The notes beneath the pieces were generated by a model. It ran no database searches and was not told where the DNA came from. It saw nothing but the letters and a program-made list of their open reading frames with translations. Shown here in pieces: positions 1 through 6,136 of a stretch of DNA of 10,041 nt; positions within the stretch are counted from its first letter, which is position 1, and the number at the start of each line of letters is the position of its first letter. The position numbers were made by a program, and so were the translations under genes. This stretch comes from Accumulibacter sp031732815 (GTDB taxonomy: Bacteria; Pseudomonadota; Gammaproteobacteria; Burkholderiales; Rhodocyclaceae), in NCBI RefSeq assembly GCF_031732815.1, contig NZ_JAVMKF010000009.1:1-10041 (forward strand). The letters run 5' to 3'.

Positions 1-56
1 GTCCCGCTGAGCTGACCACGAGATATCGCGATTTCGATCGAGTGGTGACGGGCAGC

Positions 57-80
57 GGTCGGCTGGTCGGCTGGTCGGCT
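57..80. repeat. 8-bp tandem repeat, three perfect copies
   Basis: Three uninterrupted copies of GGTCGGCT. They lie in a ~185-bp stretch at the window start that has no recognisable gene and sits beyond the broken 3' end of an IS5-family transposase. A short reading frame runs across the repeat (plus strand) but stops around position 95 and matches nothing I recognise. The repeat may simply be slippage-derived; no function is implied. Confidence 0.85.
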
Positions 81-185
81 ATCAACCGTCCGTAGCGGTT
101 GCATCCAAGGAAGCGCTGATCAATGGACGTCAAGGCGCGCCGAGGCTGCGGCAAGTCGGGAAACGAGTACGTGCGGTGAGCGTCG

Positions 186-689
186 CGCCGTTCCAAGCAC
201 CGTGTGCACCAGCCCGCTTTCGGCATCGACACCGATGCGCGCCTTCATGCCAAAGTGCTACTGCTTGCCTTTCTTCGTCTGGTGCATCTCCGGATCGCGG
301 GCCTTCGCTTGGTTCTTCACCGACGGCGGTGCAGCCAGAATCGTCGCGTCAGCAATCGTGCCCTCGCGCATCATCAGCCCCTGGCTCGTCAGTTGCCCGT
401 TGATCGCCTCGCAGACGGCCTTCGACAGATCCTTCTCTTCCAGCAAGTGGCGAAACTGCAGCAGCGTCGTCGCATCGGGTACCGCCTCTCGCGACAGATC
501 GATCCGCACGAATCCCCGCAACGCCTGGCTGTCGGTGATCGCATCCTCCACTCCCGCATCCGACAGACCGTACCATTGCTGGACCAGATACGCTCGCAGC
601 ATGCCCTCCAGCCCGATCGGCGGCCGCCCGCGCTTCGTGACCCGCTGCTTCGCGGCAAAGTCGGCTTCCGAAAAGCTGATCTGACTCGT
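186..689 (-). pseudogene. IS5-family transposase remnant (N-terminal DUF772 part)
   Basis: This is the N-terminal part of an IS5-type DDE transposase, which would move its own insertion sequence. Diagnostic stretches are ISFSEADFAAKQRVTKR near the start, QQWYGLSDAGVEDAITDSQA, VPDATTLLQFRHLLEE, MMREGTIADATILAAPP and RDPEMHQTKKGKQ. Four lesions make it dead. The expected initiator reads ACG instead of ATG (687-689), behind a good AGGGGA ribosome site. About 30 residues normally found between the VTKR segment and GRPP are missing. The Trp codon that normally follows KKGKQ is TAG at 258-260, and the frame then continues as HFGMKARIGVDAESGLVHTV. Similarity ends near 186, so the DDE catalytic core and the 3' half are gone. 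An internal start at 602 would give a 114-residue protein, but it would lack the catalytic core. The family call is secure; the lesion list depends on remembered family sequences. Confidence 0.88.
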
Positions 690-700
690 TGGCTAATCCC

Positions 701-720
701 CTCTGCTGTGACGTGCAGAG
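701..720 (-). other. Hairpin in the transposase leader
   Basis: CTCTGC (701-706) pairs with GCAGAG (715-720) around an 8-nt loop. On the minus strand its 3' arm abuts the AGGGGA ribosome site of the transposase remnant, and an extended -10-like TGGTATACT follows upstream (719-727). The arrangement suits an IS leader in which structure limits translation, but this is inference. No IS terminal inverted repeat could be defined with certainty here. Confidence 0.45.
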
Positions 721-979
721 TATACCATTCGCATCTTCGGTCAGGGCGACCGAGTCAGTGTTTTTCGCGTTTGCCAAATATATCGGCATGTTTTTGGCGT
801 CAAGCTAGGCGCCTGTATTAACAATGCATTATAACGCTATTGCACGACCAGCGAACGGCTGCCACAGAGATCGGTGAGAGGTATGCCCATATGCTGACTT
901 GTGCGGATTGGTGTAATGTCAGGCATGGCATCACCAGGAACGGATTTCTTCGGACGTCATAGCAAGATCTTCCATTCCG
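721..979. other. Intergenic stretch without a recognisable gene
   Basis: This AT-richer spacer separates the IS5 remnant from the end of the hydrolase gene. I see no coding similarity, RNA gene or convincing terminator. The only structure is a weak 6-bp inverted repeat (TCGGTC/GACCGA) near 738-753. It probably includes the outer end of the IS and old flanking DNA. Confidence 0.5.
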
Positions 980-1495
980 CTACCGTGAAGCGCGGAGTCG
1001 GTCGAAGAATCCCAGCCCTTGTGGCCAAGGGCCGTGCCCAGAGTCCACGTTGATGTGGCCGAGATCGCCAACATTGATGAATTTGCTGTCCCACTGTGCG
1101 GCCCAGTATTCAGCTGCACTCGCGCTGACCCAAGGATCGTTTGAACTGGCGACCAGGATGCTCGGAAATTCAAGGCGCTCTTCCAGCAGTACTTTCGCTA
1201 TCCCGAAACGGTCGGGGTCGGCCGGGGCGACGAGCAGGGCCCCGCGGATCCGCCCAGGGCGGTCAAAGCCCGCGGTGACGGCTGCCAGGCAGCCGAAGCT
1301 GTGGGCGACCAGCCAGACATCGCCGACACTCGTGTCGATGGCGGTACGCACCTGTTCTGCCCAGACGGACAGCACGGGCCGCTCCCAGTCGGCCTGGTGC
1401 ACGCGCCGTGCTGCCGGCAGCCGCTCCTCGAACCAGCTTTGCCAGTGCGTCGGTCCGCTGTTGTGCAGGCCGGGGATGATCAGGGTTTCTGTCAT
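980..1495 (-). CDS. RBBP9/YdeN-family alpha/beta serine hydrolase
   Basis: A small single-domain alpha/beta hydrolase of 171 residues, the usual size for the RBBP9/YdeN (DUF1749/Ser-hydrolase) family. The cytosolic substrate is unknown. The N-terminal strand and loop IIPGLHNSGPTHWQSWFE (residues 6-23) are typical. The nucleophile elbow is AHSFG with Ser66, the acid is Asp120 in SSNDPW, and the His is probably His147 in GHINVDSGHGPWPQG, which is also the family's C-terminal signature. I chose ATG 1495 because homologues begin just before the IIPG strand. A GTG at 1519 preceded by GAAGAG is an alternative and would add eight residues (MSRQQSLT). The same frame stays open upstream into the remnant of a flavocytochrome c flavoprotein, so the gene may be translated from that transcript or form a fusion after frameshifting. 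All catalytic residues are present, so it is likely functional. Confidence 0.87.
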   Translation of the reverse strand: MTETLIIPGLHNSGPTHWQSWFEERLPAARRVHQADWERPVLSVWAEQVRTAIDTSVGDVWLVAHSFGCLAAVTAGFDRPGRIRGALLVAPADPDRFGIAKVLLEERLEFPSILVASSNDPWVSASAAEYWAAQWDSKFINVGDLGHINVDSGHGPWPQGLGFFDRLRASR

Positions 1496-1564
1496 GGTGA
1501 GCGATTGTTGGCGCGACACGAAGGCTCTTCGCCAGGTCGGGGTGGCCGACCAGATGCTCTTGGC

Positions 1565-2163
1565 GTAGGGTGCTTTGAGGGCGGTTTGGATGCAGCCGCC
1601 GCCACAGGGGAGGTCGACCAGTTGCTTGCGCGGTGCGACCGTCTGCGGGCCTGCCTTCCAGGCGTGTAATATCTTTTCGGGTGCTTTTCGTCGTAACCAG
1701 CGATGGCGTTGGAGACGAAATCGATGCTCGGGGAAAAGATCAGGTGGCCGTAGGCGAATTCGAATTCCCCTGCCTTGTCGGTGCGCACGCGGCGCTTCTC
1801 GGCGTCGAACCCGGTGATTTCGGCGTGAACCACCTTGATCCCCCAGTTGTCGACGATGCCGTCAAGGCTATGGCCCAGGGTGGCATATTTGCGATTGCTG
1901 CCGAGGACCTCGTGGGCGGTCGGGCAGGAGGCGAACTCCTTGTTGCGGTCGATGAGCACGACCTCGATGGCGCCGTCGCCCCACTTGCGCAGGTACTTGG
2001 CGACGGTGCCACCGCCGAAGCAGGCGCCGACGACGCGGCCAAGTTTGCGACCTGTGGATGATGCGGCCAGGGCGCTACCGGGAAGGCGGCCGGCGCCAGC
2101 CTGGATAGCGGAGGTGCCGAGCGCCTGTAGCAGGCGTTTGCGATCGTTGTTGATGCGGTTCAT
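1565..2163 (-). pseudogene. fccB: Flavocytochrome c sulfide dehydrogenase flavoprotein, frameshifted and truncated
   Basis: FccB oxidises sulfide with a covalently bound FAD and passes electrons to its cytochrome partner in the periplasm. Residues 1-40 look like a Tat-type leader in family position (MNRINNDRKRLLQALG...), although a clear twin-Arg is absent. The Rossmann loop is GACFGGGTVAKYLRKW (residues 47-62), where the second Gly of GxGxxG has become Cys. Cys80 in FASCPTAHEVLG corresponds to the FAD-linking Cys of Allochromatium FccB. The middle follows the family (WGIKVVHAEITGFD, SPSIDFV, IAGYDEK). After codon 160 the frame breaks. Adding one A to the run at 1685-1688 restores APEKILHAWKAGPQT and RKQLVDLPCGGG, a family hallmark. 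Similarity stops near KAPY (about 1565), so roughly the last 230 residues of a ~430-residue protein are missing. Without the frame correction the annotated frame runs to a nonsense C-terminus ending at 1492. It starts 13 bp after the cytochrome gene, with GAGGTGAGGG as ribosome site. Confidence 0.83.
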
Positions 2164-2176
2164 GGTCGCTGCGCCC

Positions 2177-2476
2177 TCACCTCAGGCGCGAGAAATAGTC
2201 GGCCAGCGCCGCGATTTCCCCGTCGGTGTAGCCCTTCGCCAGCTGGTTCATGATCGTCGCCGCCTTGGTGCCCGCCTTGTAAGCCTTCAGGGTTTCCAGC
2301 AGGAACGCCTTGTCGCGACCGGCGATTGACGGGATGGCCGGATTGAACCTGCCTTCACTGCCGTGACAGTTCAGGCAGTTGGCAGCGAGATAGGGGTAGG
2401 AACTGGCGGGGGTGGGCTCGGCAGCGCCGAGCGAAGCGGCGGCGACGAGTCCAAGGAGGGGGAGCAGCCATTTCAT
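2177..2476 (-). CDS. fccA: Monoheme class I cytochrome c, probable FccA-type subunit
   Basis: A 99-residue periplasmic c-type cytochrome. A Sec signal peptide (residues 1-19, hydrophobic LLPLLGLVAAASLGAA) is followed by the mature chain from Glu20. Heme attachment is CLNCH at residues 34-38 and the likely distal ligand is Met76 in ATIMNQLAKGYTDGEIAALADYF, the usual end of the family. The downstream position, 13 bp ahead of a flavocytochrome c flavoprotein remnant, is typical of the electron-accepting subunit of sulfide dehydrogenase. It has one heme, like the small Chlorobium-type subunit, rather than two. The start has CCAGGAG eleven bases upstream. The protein looks intact, but its partner is broken, so it would now have to serve another donor or be on its way to loss. 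A generic cytochrome c553 role is the alternative. Confidence 0.82.
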   Translation of the reverse strand: MKWLLPLLGLVAAASLGAAEPTPASSYPYLAANCLNCHGSEGRFNPAIPSIAGRDKAFLLETLKAYKAGTKAATIMNQLAKGYTDGEIAALADYFSRLR

Positions 2477-2737
2477 TCTTGGTGGACTCCTGGCGGGACG
2501 GGTTGCTTTCCTGCAAGCGGCGGCGCAGGCCGGTCGCGGATGTCACCATTGTCCGCAAGCGCCCGGCGCAGCCAACGATGGATTTCTAATATGCTTAGTC
2601 GGCTTGCCGTGGTTGGGTCGGCGACCGTGGTGCGCAGGCATATGGTTATCAGGAAATCATCGTTCCACGCGGATGGCGCGGCCCGTAGTCTTGCCCGCCG
2701 TATTGTCGCCCGGTTTCGTCGAAGAAGAGCGATCGCG

Positions 2738-3094
2738 ATGTCAGACCCTACCCATGCCACCACCGTCCCTGGCGGCGCCGAGATGCCCGCCCGCGGCGAG
2801 CATCTCGGCGCGCAGTTGCCGACCCTGCAGCGCAACGCCCTGCGCAAGATCTTCGGCCGCCGCGAGTTCACGCCGCAAGACGTGGCGCTGCTCGGCTACC
2901 GGCGCATCGAGAAGGCGGAAGGCATCGGTAAGAAGGGGTTGTTCGCGATTCGCACTTGGTTGCAGCAGTTCGGATACGACGTGGCGCCGCCGGAAAACCC
3001 GGCGGCTGAGCGAGCGCCCCAGGTATCACGGCGCGTGCGCATCGAGCGCGCGGTGCGCCTGCTGACGGTCCATGGCTACACCGTCGACAGCTGA
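2738..3094 (+). CDS. Small helix-hairpin-helix protein resembling RNA polymerase alpha CTD
   Basis: A 118-residue cytosolic protein with no signal or membrane segment. A disordered, Pro/Gly-rich N-terminus (residues 1-25) precedes a helical region (LPTLQRNALRKIFGRREF, 28-45). A helix-hairpin-helix at about 53-79 follows, with core IEKAEGIGKKGLFAIRTWL. The spacing and GxGKKxLxxI pattern match the second half of the RNA polymerase alpha C-terminal domain (in RpoA: NLGKKSLTEIKEVL), which binds DNA and sigma. The C-terminus is basic (QVSRRVRIERAVRLL) and may also contact nucleic acid. ATG 2738 has GAAGAAGAG upstream. The frame is open further 5' but that part has no family-like content. It is transcribed toward the sulfate uptake genes and could be a regulator or nucleoid-type protein; that role is inference only. 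Confidence 0.7.
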   Translation: MSDPTHATTVPGGAEMPARGEHLGAQLPTLQRNALRKIFGRREFTPQDVALLGYRRIEKAEGIGKKGLFAIRTWLQQFGYDVAPPENPAAERAPQVSRRVRIERAVRLLTVHGYTVDS

Positions 3095-3114
3095 GGCACG
3101 GTTCTCCTTAGCAC

Positions 3115-3140
3115 GGTGGCGCCAAACATGTTCCGCCACC
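3115..3140. other. Hairpin between the HhH gene and the sulfate-binding protein gene
   Basis: GGTGGCG (3115-3121) pairs perfectly with CGCCACC (3134-3140) around a 12-nt loop that contains the palindrome AACATGTT. It lies 20 bp after the HhH gene stop and just upstream of the sulfate-binding protein promoter. No U-run follows, so an intrinsic terminator is not proven; a transcript-stabilising or operator element is possible. Confidence 0.45.
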
Positions 3141-3144
3141 CGCT

Positions 3145-3201
3145 CATAAGCACATAAGGAAACCTTCGTTGGGCGTCCGGGTTCGCCTGCCTAGACTGCG
3201 C
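3145..3201 (+). promoter_or_regulatory. Putative promoter and activator region of the sulfate-binding protein gene
   Basis: A -35-like TTGGGC (3169-3174) and -10-like TAGACT (3192-3197) are spaced by 17 bp. The block CTAGACTGCGC (3191-3201) recurs exactly in front of cysT. Upstream are two direct CATAAG copies (3145-3150 and 3153-3158) 8 bp apart, followed by AT-rich sequence. That is the sort of site where a LysR-type activator such as the adjacent CysB would bind. The weak -35 fits an activator-dependent promoter. CysB control is inferred from context. Confidence 0.5.
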
Positions 3202-3237
3202 CCACACTTCAACCTTTACCCCAACCCTGGAGCATCC

Positions 3238-4248
3238 ATGAACAAGTTCACCTCGATCCTCACCGGTCTTCTTGCCGCCGCCACGCTGGGCGGAACGGCA
3301 GTCGCGGCCGACATCACCCTGCTCAACGTTTCCTACGACCCGACGCGCGAGCTGTATCAGGACTACAACGCGGCATTCGCCAAGCACTGGAAGGCCAAGG
3401 CGGGCGACAACCTGACTTTCAACCAGTCGCATGGTGGTTCCGGCAAGCAGGCGCGTGCGATCATCGACGGTCTCGAAGCCGACGTGGCGACACTGGCGCT
3501 GGCCTACGATATCGACGCGATCGCAGACAAGGGGCTGGTTCCGCAGGCCTGGCAGAAGCGGCTGCCGAACAATGCCTCTCCCTATACCTCGACGATCGTC
3601 TTCCTGGTCCGCAAGGGAAACCCCAAGGGTATCAAGGACTGGAACGACTTGGTCAAGCCGGGCGTTTCCATCATTACCCCGAACCCGAAGACCTCCGGCG
3701 GAGCCCGCTGGAACTACCTCGCGGCTTGGGCCTATGCTCTCGAACAGCCGGGCGGCAACGAAGAGAAAGCCAGGGAATTCGTCGGCCAGGTCTATCGCAA
3801 CGTCAACGTGCTCGATTCCGGCGCCCGCGGCTCGACGACCACTTTTGTCGAGCGCGGCATCGGCGACGTGCTGCTGGCTTGGGAGAACGAGGCCCATCTT
3901 TCGCTCAAGGAGGTCGGCGACAAGTTCGAGATCGTGACGCCGTCCTTGTCGATCCTTGCCGAGCCGCCTGTCGCGGTGGTCGACAAGGTGGTCGACAAAC
4001 GCGGCACGCGCAAGGTGGCCCAGGCCTACCTCGAGTACCTGTATTCGCCTGAAGGCCAGGAAATCGCGGCGAAGCACTTCTACCGTCCGCAGGATGCCAA
4101 GGTGGCGGCCAAGTACAGCAAGCAGTTCGTCACGACTAGGCTGGTCACAATCGACAAGGTCTTCGGCGGGTGGCGCAACGCGCAGAAGGTTCATTTCGCC
4201 GACGGTGGCATCTTCGACCAGATCTATGCACCGGGCGGCAAGCGCTGA
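3238..4248 (+). CDS. sbp: Periplasmic sulfate (thiosulfate) ABC transporter substrate-binding protein
   Basis: A 336-residue binding protein that captures sulfate in the periplasm and delivers it to CysTW. The Sec signal peptide (1-23) ends TAVA before Ala24-Asp25. Family marks are ITLLNVSYDPTRELY (26-40), SHGGSGKQARAIIDGLEADV (64-83), the SGGARWNYLAAWAYALEQ stretch that lines the oxyanion site, LDSGARGSTTTFVERGIGD, LLAWENEAHLS and the C-terminal FGGW...HFADGGIFDQIY. The length is normal for Sbp/CysP. ATG 3238 is preceded by CCTGGAG and by the signal peptide start MNKFTS; an upstream in-frame ATG at 3169 would add an unrelated 23 residues. A 153-bp gap with its own promoter separates it from cysT, which allows the binding protein to be made in excess. 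Sbp and CysP differ mostly in thiosulfate preference and cannot be separated by eye. Confidence 0.93.
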   Translation: MNKFTSILTGLLAAATLGGTAVAADITLLNVSYDPTRELYQDYNAAFAKHWKAKAGDNLTFNQSHGGSGKQARAIIDGLEADVATLALAYDIDAIADKGLVPQAWQKRLPNNASPYTSTIVFLVRKGNPKGIKDWNDLVKPGVSIITPNPKTSGGARWNYLAAWAYALEQPGGNEEKAREFVGQVYRNVNVLDSGARGSTTTFVERGIGDVLLAWENEAHLSLKEVGDKFEIVTPSLSILAEPPVAVVDKVVDKRGTRKVAQAYLEYLYSPEGQEIAAKHFYRPQDAKVAAKYSKQFVTTRLVTIDKVFGGWRNAQKVHFADGGIFDQIYAPGGKR

Positions 4249-4289
4249 TCCGGTGGTGCGGCGCCACGGTGCCCTGGCAGGCTCCGCGT

Positions 4290-4360
4290 TTATTCCTTTT
4301 TCGACTTAGCTGTTGCGTATTTGTTATTTTGCGGAATAAGCGCGGGGTTCTAGACTGCGC
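4290..4360 (+). promoter_or_regulatory. Putative second cys promoter upstream of cysT, with inverted repeat
   Basis: This lies in the 153-bp gap between sbp and cysT. A perfect inverted repeat TTATTCC (4290-4296)/GGAATAA (4333-4339) flanks a very AT-rich core. The -10-like TAGACT (4351-4356) lies in CTAGACTGCGC, identical to the sbp promoter block, with TTGCGG (4329-4334) as a possible -35 at 16 bp. The AT-rich dyad next to the -35 resembles a LysR-type (CysB) activation site. No clear sbp terminator was found ahead of it; the GC-rich repeats at 4253-4267 have a loop too small to count. Confidence 0.5.
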
Positions 4361-4401
4361 TTCCGTGCTGCGCTGCAGCAACCAGGGAACCCAAATCAAT
4401 C

Positions 4402-5238
4402 ATGGCAACATTCAGACGCTACAGCCCGCTGCCGGGCTTCGGCCTATCGCTCGGCTACACAATCTTCTATCTGTCGCTGATCGTGCTGATCCCGCTCAGC
4501 GCGGTCGGCAGCAAAACCATCGGGATGGGTTGGGAGGCGTTCTGGAGCGCCGTCAGCAACCCGCGCGTCGTCGCTTCCTACCAGCTCAGTTTCGGCGCGT
4601 CGCTGCTTGCGGCTGCGGTCAACGTCGTTTTCGGGCTGGTCTTCGCGTGGGTGTTGGTCCGCTACCGTTTTCCCGGTAAGGGCCTCGTTGACGCCCTGGT
4701 CGACCTGCCGTTTGCGCTCCCAACGGCTGTCGCCGGCATCGCGCTGTCGACCATCTACGCCGAGAATGGGGCAATCGGCGGTCTGTTCGCCGAACATGGG
4801 GTTGAAATTGCCTATACCCCTAAAGGTGTCGTGCTAGCGCTCGTCTTCATCGGGCTGCCCTTCGTTGTGCGTACCGTGCAACCGGTCCTCGCCGACCTCG
4901 AGAAGGAGGTCGAGGAAGCCGCCGCCGGCCTCGGCGCATCGCGCTGGCAGACCTTCGTCAGGATCATCCTGCCGCATGTACTACCGGCCCTGCTGACCGG
5001 TTTTGCGATGGCCTTCGCGCGCGCCGTCGGTGAGTACGGGTCGGTCATCTTCATCGCCGGCAATGTCCCGCTGGTGTCCGAGATCACGCCTCTAATGATC
5101 ATCACCAAGCTCGAGCAGTACGACTACGAAGGCGCCACCGCCGTCGCTTCGGTGATGCTGGTCATCTCCTTCATCCTGCTCCTGGTGATCAACGCCCTGC
5201 AGGGCTGGATGCAGAACCGATACTCGAAGGGAGCATGA
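4402..5238 (+). CDS. cysT: Sulfate ABC transporter permease CysT
   Basis: One of the two inner-membrane subunits that form the sulfate channel, paired with CysW. The 278 residues carry six predicted membrane helices at about 14-34, 62-87, 103-119, 143-160, 195-222 and 246-267. The EAA loop that docks on the ATPase is at 171-191 (EEAAAGLGASRWQTFVRIIL, then Pro). Typical CysT stretches include YRFPGKGLVDALVDLPFALP, GLPFVVRTVQPVL and ARAVGEYGSVIFIAGN. The start ATG 4402 follows a modest AGGGAA site; MATFRRYSPLPGFGLSLGYT is the usual family opening. The stop is one base before the cysW start, so the two are translationally coupled. Full length and intact. Confidence 0.95.
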   Translation: MATFRRYSPLPGFGLSLGYTIFYLSLIVLIPLSAVGSKTIGMGWEAFWSAVSNPRVVASYQLSFGASLLAAAVNVVFGLVFAWVLVRYRFPGKGLVDALVDLPFALPTAVAGIALSTIYAENGAIGGLFAEHGVEIAYTPKGVVLALVFIGLPFVVRTVQPVLADLEKEVEEAAAGLGASRWQTFVRIILPHVLPALLTGFAMAFARAVGEYGSVIFIAGNVPLVSEITPLMIITKLEQYDYEGATAVASVMLVISFILLLVINALQGWMQNRYSKGA

Positions 5239-5239
5239 C

Positions 5240-6136
5240 ATGAGCGCGACCATGGTACTGCAACCCGGTTCGCTCGAACGTTTCGAAACGCCGACCGCGC
5301 GCGAGCCGTTGTGGGTCAAGATTACCCTGATTACGATCGCTCTCGGCTTCTTCGCCATTTTCCTGTTGTTTCCGCTGTTCTCGGTCTTTTCCGAGGCGCT
5401 GCGCAAGGGGTGGGGTACGTATCTGGCGGCACTCACCAACCGCGACGCGCTGGCGGCGATCCGGCTGACGCTGCTCACCGCCGCGATCTCGGTCCCGCTG
5501 AACCTGGTCTTCGGAGTGTCGGCCGCCTGGGCCATCGCCAAGTTCGAGTTCCCCGGCAAGCGCGTGCTGATCACGCTGATCGACTTGCCGTTCTCGGTAT
5601 CGCCTGTCATCTCCGGCTTGATTTACGTGCTGATGTTCGGTGCCCAGGGCTGGTTCGGTTCGTGGTTGGCGGAGCACGACATGAAGATCATTTTCGCGGT
5701 GCCTGGCATCTTACTGGCGACCATCTTCGTCACATTCCCGTTCGTCGCGCGCGAGTTGATTCCGCTCATGGAGGCGCAGGGGACCGAGGAAGAGGAGGCG
5801 GCCGTTGTCCTGGGCGCCTCCGGGTTTCAGGTGTTCTGGCATACGACACTGCCCAACATAAAGTGGGGTCTGCTCTACGGCGTGATCCTCTGCAACGCGC
5901 GGGCGATGGGCGAGTTCGGCGCGGTATCGGTGGTTTCCGGTCACATCCGCGGACTCACCAACACGATGCCGCTGCACGTCGAGATTCTCTACAACGAATA
6001 CCAGTATGCAGCGGCTTTCGCCGTGGCCTCGCTGCTTGCCCTGTTGGCCATCGTCACCCTCGGTCTCAAGACCCTGGTCGAGCGCCAGGGACGCCGGCAG
6101 GCCGACGAATCCAATACTACGGAGAACGCATCATGA
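5240..6136 (+). CDS. cysW: Sulfate ABC transporter permease CysW
   Basis: The second channel subunit, 298 residues. Predicted helices lie at about 27-49, 75-98, 112-134, 150-172, 207-230 and 257-277, with the EAA loop at about 184-205 (EEEAAVVLGASGFQVFWHTT, then Leu-Pro). Family stretches are KFEFPGKRVLITLIDLPFSV, SPVISGLIYVLMFG and ARAMGEFGAVSVVSGHIRG. The ribosome site AAGGGAG lies inside the last codons of cysT, and the stop overlaps the cysA start as ATGA (6133-6136). The hydrophilic N-terminus (1-25) and C-terminal tail (ERQGRRQADESNTTENAS) are cytoplasmic. An intact member of the operon. Confidence 0.95.
   Translation: MSATMVLQPGSLERFETPTAREPLWVKITLITIALGFFAIFLLFPLFSVFSEALRKGWGTYLAALTNRDALAAIRLTLLTAAISVPLNLVFGVSAAWAIAKFEFPGKRVLITLIDLPFSVSPVISGLIYVLMFGAQGWFGSWLAEHDMKIIFAVPGILLATIFVTFPFVARELIPLMEAQGTEEEEAAVVLGASGFQVFWHTTLPNIKWGLLYGVILCNARAMGEFGAVSVVSGHIRGLTNTMPLHVEILYNEYQYAAAFAVASLLALLAIVTLGLKTLVERQGRRQADESNTTENAS

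Noticed and set aside
57..80. CRISPR or phage attachment repeat
   Set aside because: The units are 8 bp and contiguous with no spacers, and there are no cas genes or integrase nearby.
1050..1568. Plus-strand frame opposite the hydrolase gene
   Set aside because: It is complementary to the conserved AHSFG and GHGPWPQG coding and has no recognisable domain.
3076..4194. Long minus-strand open frame (372 residues) opposite the sulfate-binding protein gene
   Set aside because: It is the antisense of a strongly recognised gene, has low-complexity Arg/Val-rich translation and no domain; high GC content keeps such frames open.
4251..4300. Intrinsic terminator after sbp (GC-rich repeats followed by a T-rich run)
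   Set aside because: The GTGGTGC/GCGCCAC arms leave a one-base loop and the T-run is about 25 bases away, so a normal hairpin terminator is not formed.
5311..6132. Extension of the CysA frame upstream through cysW
   Set aside because: The translation over this part is an out-of-frame shadow of cysW. The CysA family start is the ATG at 6133, which overlaps the cysW stop.
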